A stretch of 56,269 nt of DNA, from contig JANEIH010000002.1 of assembly GCA_024513425.1 (NCBI GenBank), forward strand, positions 1 through 56,269. Reading direction: 5' to 3'. This DNA is from Sulfurimonas sp. GTDB lineage: Bacteria; Campylobacterota; Campylobacteria; Campylobacterales; Sulfurimonadaceae. The translations under genes and the position numbers were made by a program. Under the pieces are notes generated by a model, which was given only the letters and a program-made list of their open reading frames with translations, did not search any database and had not been told where the DNA came from. Shown here one piece after another: positions 1 through 7,293 of the stretch. The first letter of the stretch is position 1. The number at the start of each line of letters is the position of its first letter.

Positions 1-97
1 TCTCTCTGTGAGCTTTTTTTATTTATAGTTACTTTTAAAAACTTTAGTTATCTTCGGTTCTGTAGTGAGATTCACCATTGAGGCGATCTTGATTTCT

Positions 98-103
98 TAT
101 AAT
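98..103 (+). promoter_or_regulatory. Possible -10 box upstream of the Bat operon
   Basis: A perfect TATAAT lies about 40 bases before the first gene of the operon. No convincing -35 is present, which is common in Campylobacterota. The operon may also be transcribed from further upstream, because Bat clusters usually continue upstream with moxR and DUF58 genes that would lie outside this window. Confidence 0.3.
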
Positions 104-142
104 TTTATCAAACTATTATTATATTAGTGTTAAGCTGTCTCT

Positions 143-649
143 ATGAATATAACTATAAAAAAAATCAAACATTATTTAAAAAAGATACTCTATTTTATTA
201 TTACTATTACAATTGTAACAAATGCTATGAGTCTCTACCGTTCACAATCTCTCGGCAGTGCATCATTAGAGATGCACTCTTTTAAATTGATTGATAATAA
301 TACCTATTCATTAGACGGTAAAAAGCCGATACTTATACATTTTTGGGCAACCTGGTGCCCAATCTGTAAACTAGAAGCTGCAAATATCAACTTTTTAAAT
401 AGATATTATCAAATTATTACCATTGCCGTAAAATCAGGAAGTGATTATGAGATAAAAAAGTATCTCGACAGGTATGATTACCATTTCAAAGTTGTTAATG
501 ACAGAGATGGTTCACTCTCACGCAAGTTTAAAATAGCCGCCTATCCAACAACATTTATTTACGATCCAAAACAGCAACTTTGCTCTAATGAAGTTGGCTA
601 TACATCAACATTTGGACTTTGGCTGCGTCTTTTATGGGCAGATCTCTAG
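143..649 (+). CDS. Membrane-anchored TlpA/ResA-like thioredoxin
   Basis: Probable periplasmic thiol-disulfide oxidoreductase of the TlpA/ResA type. The N-terminus is lysine-rich and followed by a hydrophobic segment (about residues 14-30) that acts as a membrane anchor or signal. The thioredoxin fold follows, with active site WCPIC at residues 71-75 and the cis-proline region AAYPTTF near residue 135. At 168 residues it is a normal length for single-domain TlpA proteins. The next gene starts four bases after its stop, so it is probably cotranscribed with the Bat genes and the cytochrome c. An inferred role is keeping haem-binding or other exported cysteines reduced. The thioredoxin fold is certain; the substrate is unknown. 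Confidence 0.85.
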   Translation: MNITIKKIKHYLKKILYFIITITIVTNAMSLYRSQSLGSASLEMHSFKLIDNNTYSLDGKKPILIHFWATWCPICKLEAANINFLNRYYQIITIAVKSGSDYEIKKYLDRYDYHFKVVNDRDGSLSRKFKIAAYPTTFIYDPKQQLCSNEVGYTSTFGLWLRLLWADL

Positions 650-653
650 CTCT

Positions 654-1556
654 ATGTATAACTTTGAGCTTGAGTATCCTTATGCTTTTGTTCTGCTTTT
701 ATTAATTATCTGTATCTACAAGTGTCCGCTGAGCATTAAAAAAATCATTTTTCCCCATACATCCCTTTTTTCGCAAAAAGCACAATGGTTTAACAGAGAG
801 AAACTCCTCTACTCTCTCATTTTAGCACTACTTGCTACGGCACTCGCATCACCTATTAGCTATGATTCCAAAAGCACGCAGCAGCGAAAAGGTCGAGATC
901 TTGTTTTTGCACTTGATACAAGTGGTTCGATGGATGAGAGCGGATACTCTAGCGATACTACAAGTGAGAGTAAATTCTCCATCTTACAAAAACTCATTAA
1001 AAGTTTTGTAGAAAAAAGGTTTGATGACAATGTGGGTGTTGTTGTATTTGGTTCTTATGCCTTCAGCCCTGTTCCCATTACTTATGACATGCACTCACTT
1101 GCTTATATGCTTGATTTTTTAGAGGTCGGCATGGCGGGCAGTTCCACAGCAATCGGTGACGGTATTGCATATTCACTTGAGTTGTTGCAAAGGTCTCACG
1201 CAAAGAACAAAGTAATCATTCTTATTACAGACGGCTACCAAAACAGTGGAACAACGAAGATAAAAGATGCCATAGATCAGGCAAAAAAACTTCATGTGAA
1301 AATCTACACTATCGGTTTAGGCAAAGCAAGTGATTATGATACAAAACTTTTACAAAGCATAGCTAAAGATACAGGGGGTGTTGCCTTTAGTGCCAAAAAT
1401 GCGGAAGCACTACGAAACATTTACAAAGAGTTAAATGCACTTGAACCAAGTGCAATATGTTCTGAGCACTATTTAAACAAACAGATGCTCTTTACTTATC
1501 CTTTAGCATTTGCCATCCTCCTGCTTTTATATCTGCTTGCAAAGAGGAGAGCTTAA
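654..1556 (+). CDS. batA: BatA-like von Willebrand factor A membrane protein
   Basis: VWA-domain membrane protein like BatA of Bacteroides-type aerotolerance operons. The ATG at 654 is preferred to an in-frame ATG 66 bases upstream, which would overlap the thioredoxin gene deeply; from 654 the protein is 300 residues and opens with a transmembrane segment (about 10-22). A second helix spans about 52-66. The metal-ion-dependent adhesion site DTSGS is at about 88-92, with the further ligands in GSSTAIGDG and LITDG. A C-terminal helix (LAFAILLLLYLLAKRR) closes the protein. The following gene begins directly after its stop codon. The family is linked to oxidative stress and envelope functions, but its molecular role is not settled. 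Confidence 0.85.
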   Translation: MYNFELEYPYAFVLLLLIICIYKCPLSIKKIIFPHTSLFSQKAQWFNREKLLYSLILALLATALASPISYDSKSTQQRKGRDLVFALDTSGSMDESGYSSDTTSESKFSILQKLIKSFVEKRFDDNVGVVVFGSYAFSPVPITYDMHSLAYMLDFLEVGMAGSSTAIGDGIAYSLELLQRSHAKNKVIILITDGYQNSGTTKIKDAIDQAKKLHVKIYTIGLGKASDYDTKLLQSIAKDTGGVAFSAKNAEALRNIYKELNALEPSAICSEHYLNKQMLFTYPLAFAILLLLYLLAKRRA

Positions 1557-3077
1557 ATGACTTTTCTCAATGCTTGGGTACTCTTTGGAGTTATTCCTAT
1601 CTATTTTATCTATAAAAAACATGACCATCCAAACAAGCAGACAAAACTTTTGTATCTGAGTCTGATTTTTATGTTTTTGGCAATGGCACGGCCAGCTTAT
1701 AAAAATGCCTATGTAGAAGAAAATTTCAATTCTCATGACTACATTATAGCCCTTGATGCTTCTTACTCCATGCAGGCAAACGACTTAAAGCCAAGCCGTT
1801 ATGAGCTTGCAAAAGCCGCTATAAAAAAACTGATAAAAGAGCATCCAAAAGACAGATTTACCCTTTTTGCTTTTACATCATCTTCGCTGCTAATATCTCC
1901 ACCTACAACAGATACAGAGATAAGTATGATGGCACTCGATGCACTCAATCCAAAATACATTTTGACAAAAAGCACCAATCTCAAAAATCTTTTCAAAACA
2001 GTTGCAAAGCTTCCAATGAAACAAAAAAATCTGATTATTTTTAGTGATGGCGGCGATGAACATGACATTGCTAGCCTTGCAAAAATTGCCAAGAGAGGCA
2101 GTATCATCCCTTACATTGTAGCAACTGCCACACAAAAAGGTACAGCACTGAAAAAGGATGGAAAGTATATTAAAGATTTTCGTAAATCTATTGTTATTTC
2201 AAGAATAAACCCTATGCTTGTTGATTTAACTAATGCGACAGATGGAAAATATTATCAACTTACTTCACTCAAAGAGATTAACAAACTTTCCAATGACCTA
2301 CAGTCACAGCAGAGTAAAAAAGAGCATATAAAAGTAAAGAGATACAAAGAGCTTTTTGCCCTTCCTTTAATTATTGCATTCATACTCTACTTTTTAGGGA
2401 TTACAAAACTTTCACAACGCATTTTCGTTTTTCTGCCACTTTTACTTTTCTTACCGAACAAGAGCCATGCGCATATGTTGGATTTTTATTATGCACACAG
2501 TGCAAAAACAGCCTATAAAGAGCATAAATTTCATGATGCTGCACGCAATTATGCAAAACTGACACCTTCACAGCAGAGTTACTACAATCTTGCAAGCGCC
2601 TACTACAAAGCCGGCAATTATAAAAAAGCCATAGAGTTTTTCACGCAGATAAAAACCAAGCATAAAGCGCTTAAACAAAAGATTTTTTACAACCTTGGCA
2701 ACTGTGCCGTAAAAATCAAGAAGTATGACAGAGCAAAAAACTACTACATCAATACGCTTGTTCTTGGGGATGATGCCGATGCCCTTTATAATCTGAATCT
2801 ACTCAGAAAATTAAAACTCAAAACGGCTAAAGATATCTCTAAGATGATGCCGCAAAACCAATCGAAGAAGAAAAACAGTAAGAAAAGCAGTGCGGCAAAA
2901 AAATCATCTAATCAATCAGCAAATAAAAAAACAAATGGAGCCGGCAACTCGAAAAAAGGCAAGCAAAAACTTAGCCGTAAACAGGTGAGTAAAAAACGAA
3001 GAGGTGTTTATAAATTCGCCTACAAAGCCTATGAAAAAATCAATAAAGGATATACAGATGAAAAAGAGCCTTGGTAG
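1557..3077 (+). CDS. batB: BatB-BatC-like fusion: VWA domain plus TPR repeats
   Basis: A 506-residue membrane protein. Two N-terminal hydrophobic segments lead into a VWA domain with MIDAS motif DASYS at 67-71 and a further acidic motif FSDGGDEHD. Two transmembrane segments follow at about 267-305 and end in a signal-peptidase-like NKSHAH. The C-terminal part has TPR repeats (about 312-420, with A/Y/G patterns such as YYNLASAYYKAGNY) and then a Lys/Ser/Asn-rich basic tail. In the classic operons batB and batC are separate genes, so this is a fusion. Its stop overlaps the next gene by 20 bases, indicating translational coupling. The start follows immediately after the previous stop. Confidence 0.85.
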   Translation: MTFLNAWVLFGVIPIYFIYKKHDHPNKQTKLLYLSLIFMFLAMARPAYKNAYVEENFNSHDYIIALDASYSMQANDLKPSRYELAKAAIKKLIKEHPKDRFTLFAFTSSSLLISPPTTDTEISMMALDALNPKYILTKSTNLKNLFKTVAKLPMKQKNLIIFSDGGDEHDIASLAKIAKRGSIIPYIVATATQKGTALKKDGKYIKDFRKSIVISRINPMLVDLTNATDGKYYQLTSLKEINKLSNDLQSQQSKKEHIKVKRYKELFALPLIIAFILYFLGITKLSQRIFVFLPLLLFLPNKSHAHMLDFYYAHSAKTAYKEHKFHDAARNYAKLTPSQQSYYNLASAYYKAGNYKKAIEFFTQIKTKHKALKQKIFYNLGNCAVKIKKYDRAKNYYINTLVLGDDADALYNLNLLRKLKLKTAKDISKMMPQNQSKKKNSKKSSAAKKSSNQSANKKTNGAGNSKKGKQKLSRKQVSKKRRGVYKFAYKAYEKINKGYTDEKEPW

Positions 3078-4266
3078 AATACTTCTCCTGCTTTTTCTGG
3101 GGTTGAGTCTTCTCAAAGCAAATAATTTAGCTACATATAAATTGTTTGCAAACAAAACAACACCCTATGAAAAAGAAGCAGTTACCATCACTTTTGAAGC
3201 TACTCAAAAAGACCATACTGATGATATGATGTTTTCTTTACAACCGAAAAAAAGCAAAGATTATAAAATTATTCTGCTTAGTAAAAAGAGTGATAACAAC
3301 CAAAAGCATAATGCCCATACTGTTTTTACCTATCTTTTATTCCCTCTCAAAGTTAAAGCAATACTCGTAAATTTTGATTTTATTATCCATACTGCTAGTG
3401 ATAGTGCTATTGCACAAAGTGTTATCGATGATCATGACGACAGCATTGGCATTAACACGCATGATGCAACATTAAAAATCAAACCTTTATCACTTCAGGT
3501 GAAAAAATTCTCTCACGCTGTTGACTTAGTAGGAGACTTTTCCCTCAAAGAAAAAATACAAGACACAACTATCAATCAATACCAATCACTCAATATTATT
3601 TATACTTTAGAGGGAGAAGGCTATGAGAACAAATCTTTTAAACCAATCCACAAAATTGATGGTGTTACAATGTTTTTTGAGACAAATACTATATACGCAA
3701 AAGCAACAAAAAAGGGGTATAAAATTAAGCGAGAATACATCTATACACTCAGTGCAAAGAACAATTTTACCATTCCCGCAATACATATAGAAGCTTTTTC
3801 AGTAAAAAAGAAAAAATATTATCTTCTCAACATATCTAAACATAGTATTGATGTAACAAAAATAGATACTTCAAAACTTTTAGATAATGAGGAATATCCG
3901 AAAACAAAAAGTTTTATTAATATTCAAGAAATGAAAGAATTTTTTATATATATACTTATATTCCTCAGTGGTTATCTGACGGCTAAATTACAATCAACTA
4001 CTCTAATAAAGAAAAAAACAGATTCTAAAGAGTTGCAGGCACTGAAAAAATCACAAACAGCAAAAGAGCTGCTTTTTGTCATCATAAACAATCATCTTGA
4101 CAATCGTTTTGCAAATGAAGTACAATTATTAGAAGATATAATATATAATGATGCAGACCATAAACTAAACAATATAAAAAATAAAATTATAAAAGGAATG
4201 AAAAATGCGGACTGTTCTTTTTTTACTACTCTTTTCATTAGCACTCCTGCATGCTCAAGAAAATAA
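3058..4266 (+). CDS. batD: BatD-like exported membrane protein
   Basis: Probable BatD-type oxygen-tolerance protein. The ATG at 3058 has an AAAGGA ribosome site seven bases upstream and gives a clean signal peptide (MKKSLGRILLLLFLGLSLLKA). A nearby upstream ATG at 3004 lacks these features. The roughly 300-residue periplasmic part is beta-rich with an N-terminal pattern (LFANKTTPYEKEAVTITFEA) like the immunoglobulin-like BatD repeats. A single helix (about 297-315, FFIYILIFLSGYLTAKL) precedes a cytoplasmic helical tail of about 80 residues. It overlaps both the preceding VWA-TPR gene and the following cytochrome gene. The BatD assignment rests on topology and operon position more than on strong motifs. 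Confidence 0.7.
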   Translation: MKKSLGRILLLLFLGLSLLKANNLATYKLFANKTTPYEKEAVTITFEATQKDHTDDMMFSLQPKKSKDYKIILLSKKSDNNQKHNAHTVFTYLLFPLKVKAILVNFDFIIHTASDSAIAQSVIDDHDDSIGINTHDATLKIKPLSLQVKKFSHAVDLVGDFSLKEKIQDTTINQYQSLNIIYTLEGEGYENKSFKPIHKIDGVTMFFETNTIYAKATKKGYKIKREYIYTLSAKNNFTIPAIHIEAFSVKKKKYYLLNISKHSIDVTKIDTSKLLDNEEYPKTKSFINIQEMKEFFIYILIFLSGYLTAKLQSTTLIKKKTDSKELQALKKSQTAKELLFVIINNHLDNRFANEVQLLEDIIYNDADHKLNNIKNKIIKGMKNADCSFFTTLFISTPACSRK

Positions 4267-4570
4267 ATCTTACCAGAAGGGTGCAAATCTCTACTTTGCA
4301 AATAGCTGTGGAAACTGTCATGGAACAAATGCTGAAGGAAGTAGCTATTACCCAAGGTTGGCAAATCGAAAACAAAAAATACTCATAAAAAAGTTACAAA
4401 ATTTTAAAAACGGCATAGCAAATACGCAAAAACAGGAGATAATGTTTACTTTTGCAAAGCCATTATCACCACAAGATATGAAAGATATTACATACTATCT
4501 GTCACATTTCAAGAAAGAAAATACAGATAAATACAAAGTTGAAGATGATTTACTCGGAGTTGACTACTAG
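4205..4570 (+). CDS. Small periplasmic monohaem cytochrome c
   Basis: A 121-residue class I cytochrome c. The signal peptide MRTVLFLLLFSLALLHAQ is followed by one haem attachment site, CGNCH (about 37-41), and C-terminal helices with a candidate methionine ligand in EIMFTFAKPLS. The pattern resembles small c553-type electron carriers. The start lies 62 bases inside the preceding gene, with AAAGGA just upstream, so translation is probably coupled. Placement behind a membrane thioredoxin and Bat proteins fits an envelope redox function. The last four bases overlap the convergent gene on the other strand, leaving no room for a terminator between the two operons. Confidence 0.88.
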   Translation: MRTVLFLLLFSLALLHAQENKSYQKGANLYFANSCGNCHGTNAEGSSYYPRLANRKQKILIKKLQNFKNGIANTQKQEIMFTFAKPLSPQDMKDITYYLSHFKKENTDKYKVEDDLLGVDY

Positions 4571-5037
4571 TCATTCTCCGCTGTAAAAAATTCAATATAG
4601 ACTTTTTGAAAGTATTTTTTTGCTTTTTCAGCTTTTTGTATTTTTGATTCAAAAATCTCTTTTGATGATGGATAACGCTCTGAATACTCTCTGTACATTT
4701 CACATTTCATATCCATATTTTTAGAAAACTGCTCAATAACCGCTCTGAAATCTTCTGGGGTAGCAACCCACTGCATAAAGTTTTTAAACATACGCTCTCT
4801 GACATCAATAGCAAAAGACTCATCAAGCCCTTCTGCCATTCTTTTTAGATCCCAGCGTGAAAAATAGATACCACTTTTCACCGGTGGCATAATCTCAGCA
4901 TAAATCGCTTTTAAGTAATCTGGGTAATCTTCCGGTGTATCCATATCACAGCTGCCATCTTCACAGGATTGATCCATAACCTGTCTTTGCATCTGCTCAA
5001 ACTCACCTCTAAGTTCATTTAAATCTTTTATATCCAT
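4567..5037 (-). CDS. Hypothetical helical protein ending the molybdoenzyme operon
   Basis: I do not recognise this family. The 156-residue protein is acidic, has no signal peptide or transmembrane segment, and reads as mostly alpha-helical. A cysteine pair (CEDGSC, about 25-30) occurs near the N-terminus and one further cysteine later (MKCEMY). It is the last gene of the molybdoenzyme operon, 11 bases after the AroE-like gene, and has no other transcription context. A cytoplasmic role in maturation or regulation of the enzyme is inferred from position only. Its stop overlaps the convergent cytochrome c stop by four bases. Confidence 0.75.
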   Translation of the reverse strand: MDIKDLNELRGEFEQMQRQVMDQSCEDGSCDMDTPEDYPDYLKAIYAEIMPPVKSGIYFSRWDLKRMAEGLDESFAIDVRERMFKNFMQWVATPEDFRAVIEQFSKNMDMKCEMYREYSERYPSSKEIFESKIQKAEKAKKYFQKVYIEFFTAEND

Positions 5038-5048
5038 AATATTTTCCT

Positions 5049-5474
5049 CTATTTTATAAATTGTTTATATATCTCTTTGGCTAAATCTTCACCACTGAAT
5101 GATCCATTTTTTTCCAAATAAGTGCCGATGAGCTTTTCTCCCTGTCGTACAACAAAATCACATCTATTGTAAACCTGTACAAACTCATCTGCCTCGTCCA
5201 AAAGTTCAACAGCACTCTCTTGATACTCTGATGCAATATATGCCCCGTTAACATGAGATTTTTTCATATTTGAAAGTGTAAAGTAGAAATCATCTTCGCG
5301 GATGTTCATAGGTATCATCATAGCATCTATACCCTCTTCTTTTATGATTTTGTTCAGCATTACAAAAAGAGGATTTGGGCTTGCATGCTCTGCAATAAGT
5401 CCAAAAAGTTTTGTCTGTTTTTGAATCTTATCCTTAGCATTCATTGTATCTATCGCTTGCATATTTTCACTCAT
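5049..5474 (-). CDS. AroE N-terminal-domain-like protein of unknown function
   Basis: The ATG at 5474 overlaps the upstream stop as ATGA and has GGGGAA just before it; an earlier in-frame ATG at 5486 is less likely. Its 141 residues resemble only the substrate-binding domain of shikimate dehydrogenase. LFGLIAEHASPNPLFVMLN mirrors the AroE start (GxPIxHSxSPxxHN), VNGAYIASEYQESAVELLDE mirrors the NVTxPxKE strand, and the end (GEKLIGTYLEKNGSFSGEDL) mirrors DGxLxGxNTDGxG. The catalytic lysine and aspartate positions are not conserved and there is no NADP domain, so shikimate dehydrogenase activity is not expected. Its position among molybdoenzyme accessory genes suggests a ligand-binding or assembly role (inference). 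Sequence similarity is weak. Confidence 0.75.
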   Translation of the reverse strand: MSENMQAIDTMNAKDKIQKQTKLFGLIAEHASPNPLFVMLNKIIKEEGIDAMMIPMNIREDDFYFTLSNMKKSHVNGAYIASEYQESAVELLDEADEFVQVYNRCDFVVRQGEKLIGTYLEKNGSFSGEDLAKEIYKQFIK

Positions 5475-6571
5475 TCTATTCCCCATAATTCTTTCGCTTC
5501 TTCTTCTTCGATACTACATCTTCTACACAGAAGCTCGCCACCCTGGTACGCAAAGAAATTACCACACTCATCACAACGTTTTATATCAAAACGAACAAGT
5601 GTTTCGATCTTTGGTTCAAAAAAGTTTGCAAGTGAGAATGTTGGTCTTAATGTTAATGAATTAGGTTCACAGAGATCATGACAGCTGTGACACTGCACAC
5701 ACGAGAGTGGATTGAAATTAATCACAGAACCCTTTCCATCAGAGCTCAATGCTCCAGTTGGACAGATTCGGTAACACATTTGACAATTTGTACATGTTGA
5801 TTCATCTAAATCTTTTTGAGAGATAAAGCTAATATCTTCTATGGCGATAGTATGAAAATTCTCAGGTACCTTTGCATATTTCATAGCCATAAGCAACAAA
5901 CTTCGTCTATCTGGAATATTTTTTTGTTTAATTTTAACAATATCAACATTCGTAACTTCATGAACTTTAAGAGATGTATCACTTGCTTCAACTTTATTTT
6001 GAAGCTGCTGCTTTATACTAACTGCTTTTTTAAGTCCCTCTTTGGAAAGAAGTTTTCTTCTACTAAGTGCATTTTCTTCTTGAACTTCGGGACTCATATT
6101 CAGCTCTTTAAGCTCTATTGATTTCCCTTGTTCCATTGCTTCTAAAAGAAAATTAACCTCTTCAACTCTCTCTTTGATAAGTGGCAAATTTTTATTCGCG
6201 ATTAAGCACTCTTTACACACCCCAATATCTGCGGTAATAGTGTTTGGTGAAATCAGAGCAATACTTAATAGCTCTTCGACACTCAGTGCTGCAATACAAG
6301 GCAGCTCATTTTTACAGCTTAAAATCTCTAAGTCATTTTCCAAAAAGTTAAAAACATAATTGATAGGCTTGAAATCATCTAACTCATATGCTGCAGTTGG
6401 ACAAACGGCATCACATCCGCCACATCCTACACATTCACTTGGAGTAAAAGAGACAATACTTTCATCAATTTTAATAGTCTCCACAGGGCATACTTCAACA
6501 CACTTGTTGCAAATAGCAAATTTATTGGATGTATGCACACATTTTGAAACATCTAAAGTCAGTAAACTCAT
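5471..6571 (-). CDS. Multi-cluster ferredoxin with C-terminal zinc ribbon
   Basis: A 366-residue soluble iron-sulfur protein with no signal peptide. The N-terminal module has cysteines at 11, 21, 24, 28 and 47, 50, 53, 57 (CNKCVEVCP and CVGCGGCDAVCP), consistent with two [4Fe-4S] clusters. A cysteine-containing middle domain (CKNELPC, then GVCKEC) follows, then a basic helical linker, a second dicluster module (CTNCQMCYRICP and CVQCHSCHDLCEP), and a C-terminal zinc ribbon (CDECG then CRRC). The start overlaps the torD stop as ATGA. It is probably a cytoplasmic electron-transfer or cofactor-assembly partner in the same operon. I cannot name the family; it is too long for a simple ferredoxin. 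Confidence 0.82.
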   Translation of the reverse strand: MSLLTLDVSKCVHTSNKFAICNKCVEVCPVETIKIDESIVSFTPSECVGCGGCDAVCPTAAYELDDFKPINYVFNFLENDLEILSCKNELPCIAALSVEELLSIALISPNTITADIGVCKECLIANKNLPLIKERVEEVNFLLEAMEQGKSIELKELNMSPEVQEENALSRRKLLSKEGLKKAVSIKQQLQNKVEASDTSLKVHEVTNVDIVKIKQKNIPDRRSLLLMAMKYAKVPENFHTIAIEDISFISQKDLDESTCTNCQMCYRICPTGALSSDGKGSVINFNPLSCVQCHSCHDLCEPNSLTLRPTFSLANFFEPKIETLVRFDIKRCDECGNFFAYQGGELLCRRCSIEEEEAKELWGIE

Positions 6572-7218
6572 GCGATATATTTATACTCTTTATCTTTTAA
6601 CGCACTTAAATACTCAAAATCACTTAAGATAAACTCTAAAGCGAAATCAGCCAAGTCAAAATAAAAAGCTGTTCCGGCTTCATTTTTCACATTTAACAGA
6701 TACATAGGTGCCCACTCAACAATATGATCTTTCATAAAACCGTACTGGAGTTGTGCGAGTTGTTTTGCAATTTCTATATCACCCTCTTCAAGTGCCTTAA
6801 GCTCTGCCTTACAAAGCTCATACATAAATTCCAGCTCTACGCCAATATGATCTGCTGCCATTACGCGTGCTTTATCAAGCTCTACTCTAAATTCAAAAGC
6901 ATTAAAAATAGCTTGGACAGGATTGTCTCCACCTGTTTCCATCATCTGGTCTTCTCGTGTATAAAAAGATTCATATGGAATCAAATGCAACAAAAAAAGG
7001 TTAGTAAAATCAACATTGAGATATCTCTCAATCAACTCTTTTCTATCATACTCTTCTCTTTTTTTCCATGTTTCATATGTTGGAAAAAAAGAGAGGATAT
7101 TTTCATCTTCTTCTATTGATTTTAATAGCCCTTCATCCACTTCGCTCATCACGAGCCTTGAGAGTAAAGCATATATATTTATACGAGCAATTTGCTGTTG
7201 TTTTAAATCATTATTCAT
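6568..7218 (-). CDS. torD: TorD-family molybdoenzyme chaperone
   Basis: A 216-residue all-helical protein of the TorD/DmsD/NarJ chaperone family. These bind the Tat signal and apo-form of molybdoenzymes until cofactor insertion is complete. The N-terminal RINIYALLSRLVMSEVDE and the family-like block in the second half (DHIGVELEFMYELCKAELKA) support the call, as does its position directly after the gene for a Tat-exported molybdoenzyme. It is separated from that gene by 75 bases holding a strong hairpin, and overlaps the next ferredoxin gene by four bases. The natural client is the catalytic subunit encoded just upstream. Confidence 0.85.
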   Translation of the reverse strand: MNNDLKQQQIARINIYALLSRLVMSEVDEGLLKSIEEDENILSFFPTYETWKKREEYDRKELIERYLNVDFTNLFLLHLIPYESFYTREDQMMETGGDNPVQAIFNAFEFRVELDKARVMAADHIGVELEFMYELCKAELKALEEGDIEIAKQLAQLQYGFMKDHIVEWAPMYLLNVKNEAGTAFYFDLADFALEFILSDFEYLSALKDKEYKYIA

Positions 7219-7253
7219 TAATTGGCTACCTTGAATGGAAATATTATTGGAGG

Positions 7254-7289
7254 TATATTAAAGCACCACTTAAAGTGGGCTTTAATATA
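7254..7289 (-). other. Strong intercistronic hairpin between the catalytic subunit gene and torD
   Basis: A near-perfect 36-base palindrome: an 11-base outer stem (TATATTAAAGC against GCTTTAATATA), one bulged A, and a five-base inner stem (CCACT against AGTGG) with a three-base loop. It lies just after the catalytic subunit stop. There is no U-run on the transcribed side, so it is more likely an mRNA-stability or processing element, or an attenuator lowering expression of the accessory genes, than a full terminator. Confidence 0.7.
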
Positions 7290-7293
7290 AAAA

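Noticed and set aside
1-90. Open frame from the window edge to a TGA at 88-90, possible C-terminus of an upstream protein
   Set aside because: Only 29 codons with no recognisable motif. A second frame also stops early, and codon use is unlike the neighbours. An upstream moxR or DUF58 gene is likely but cannot be shown here.
588-653. Upstream start for the BatA-like protein
   Set aside because: It would overlap the thioredoxin gene by 62 bases and add a polar stretch before the natural N-terminal membrane segment.
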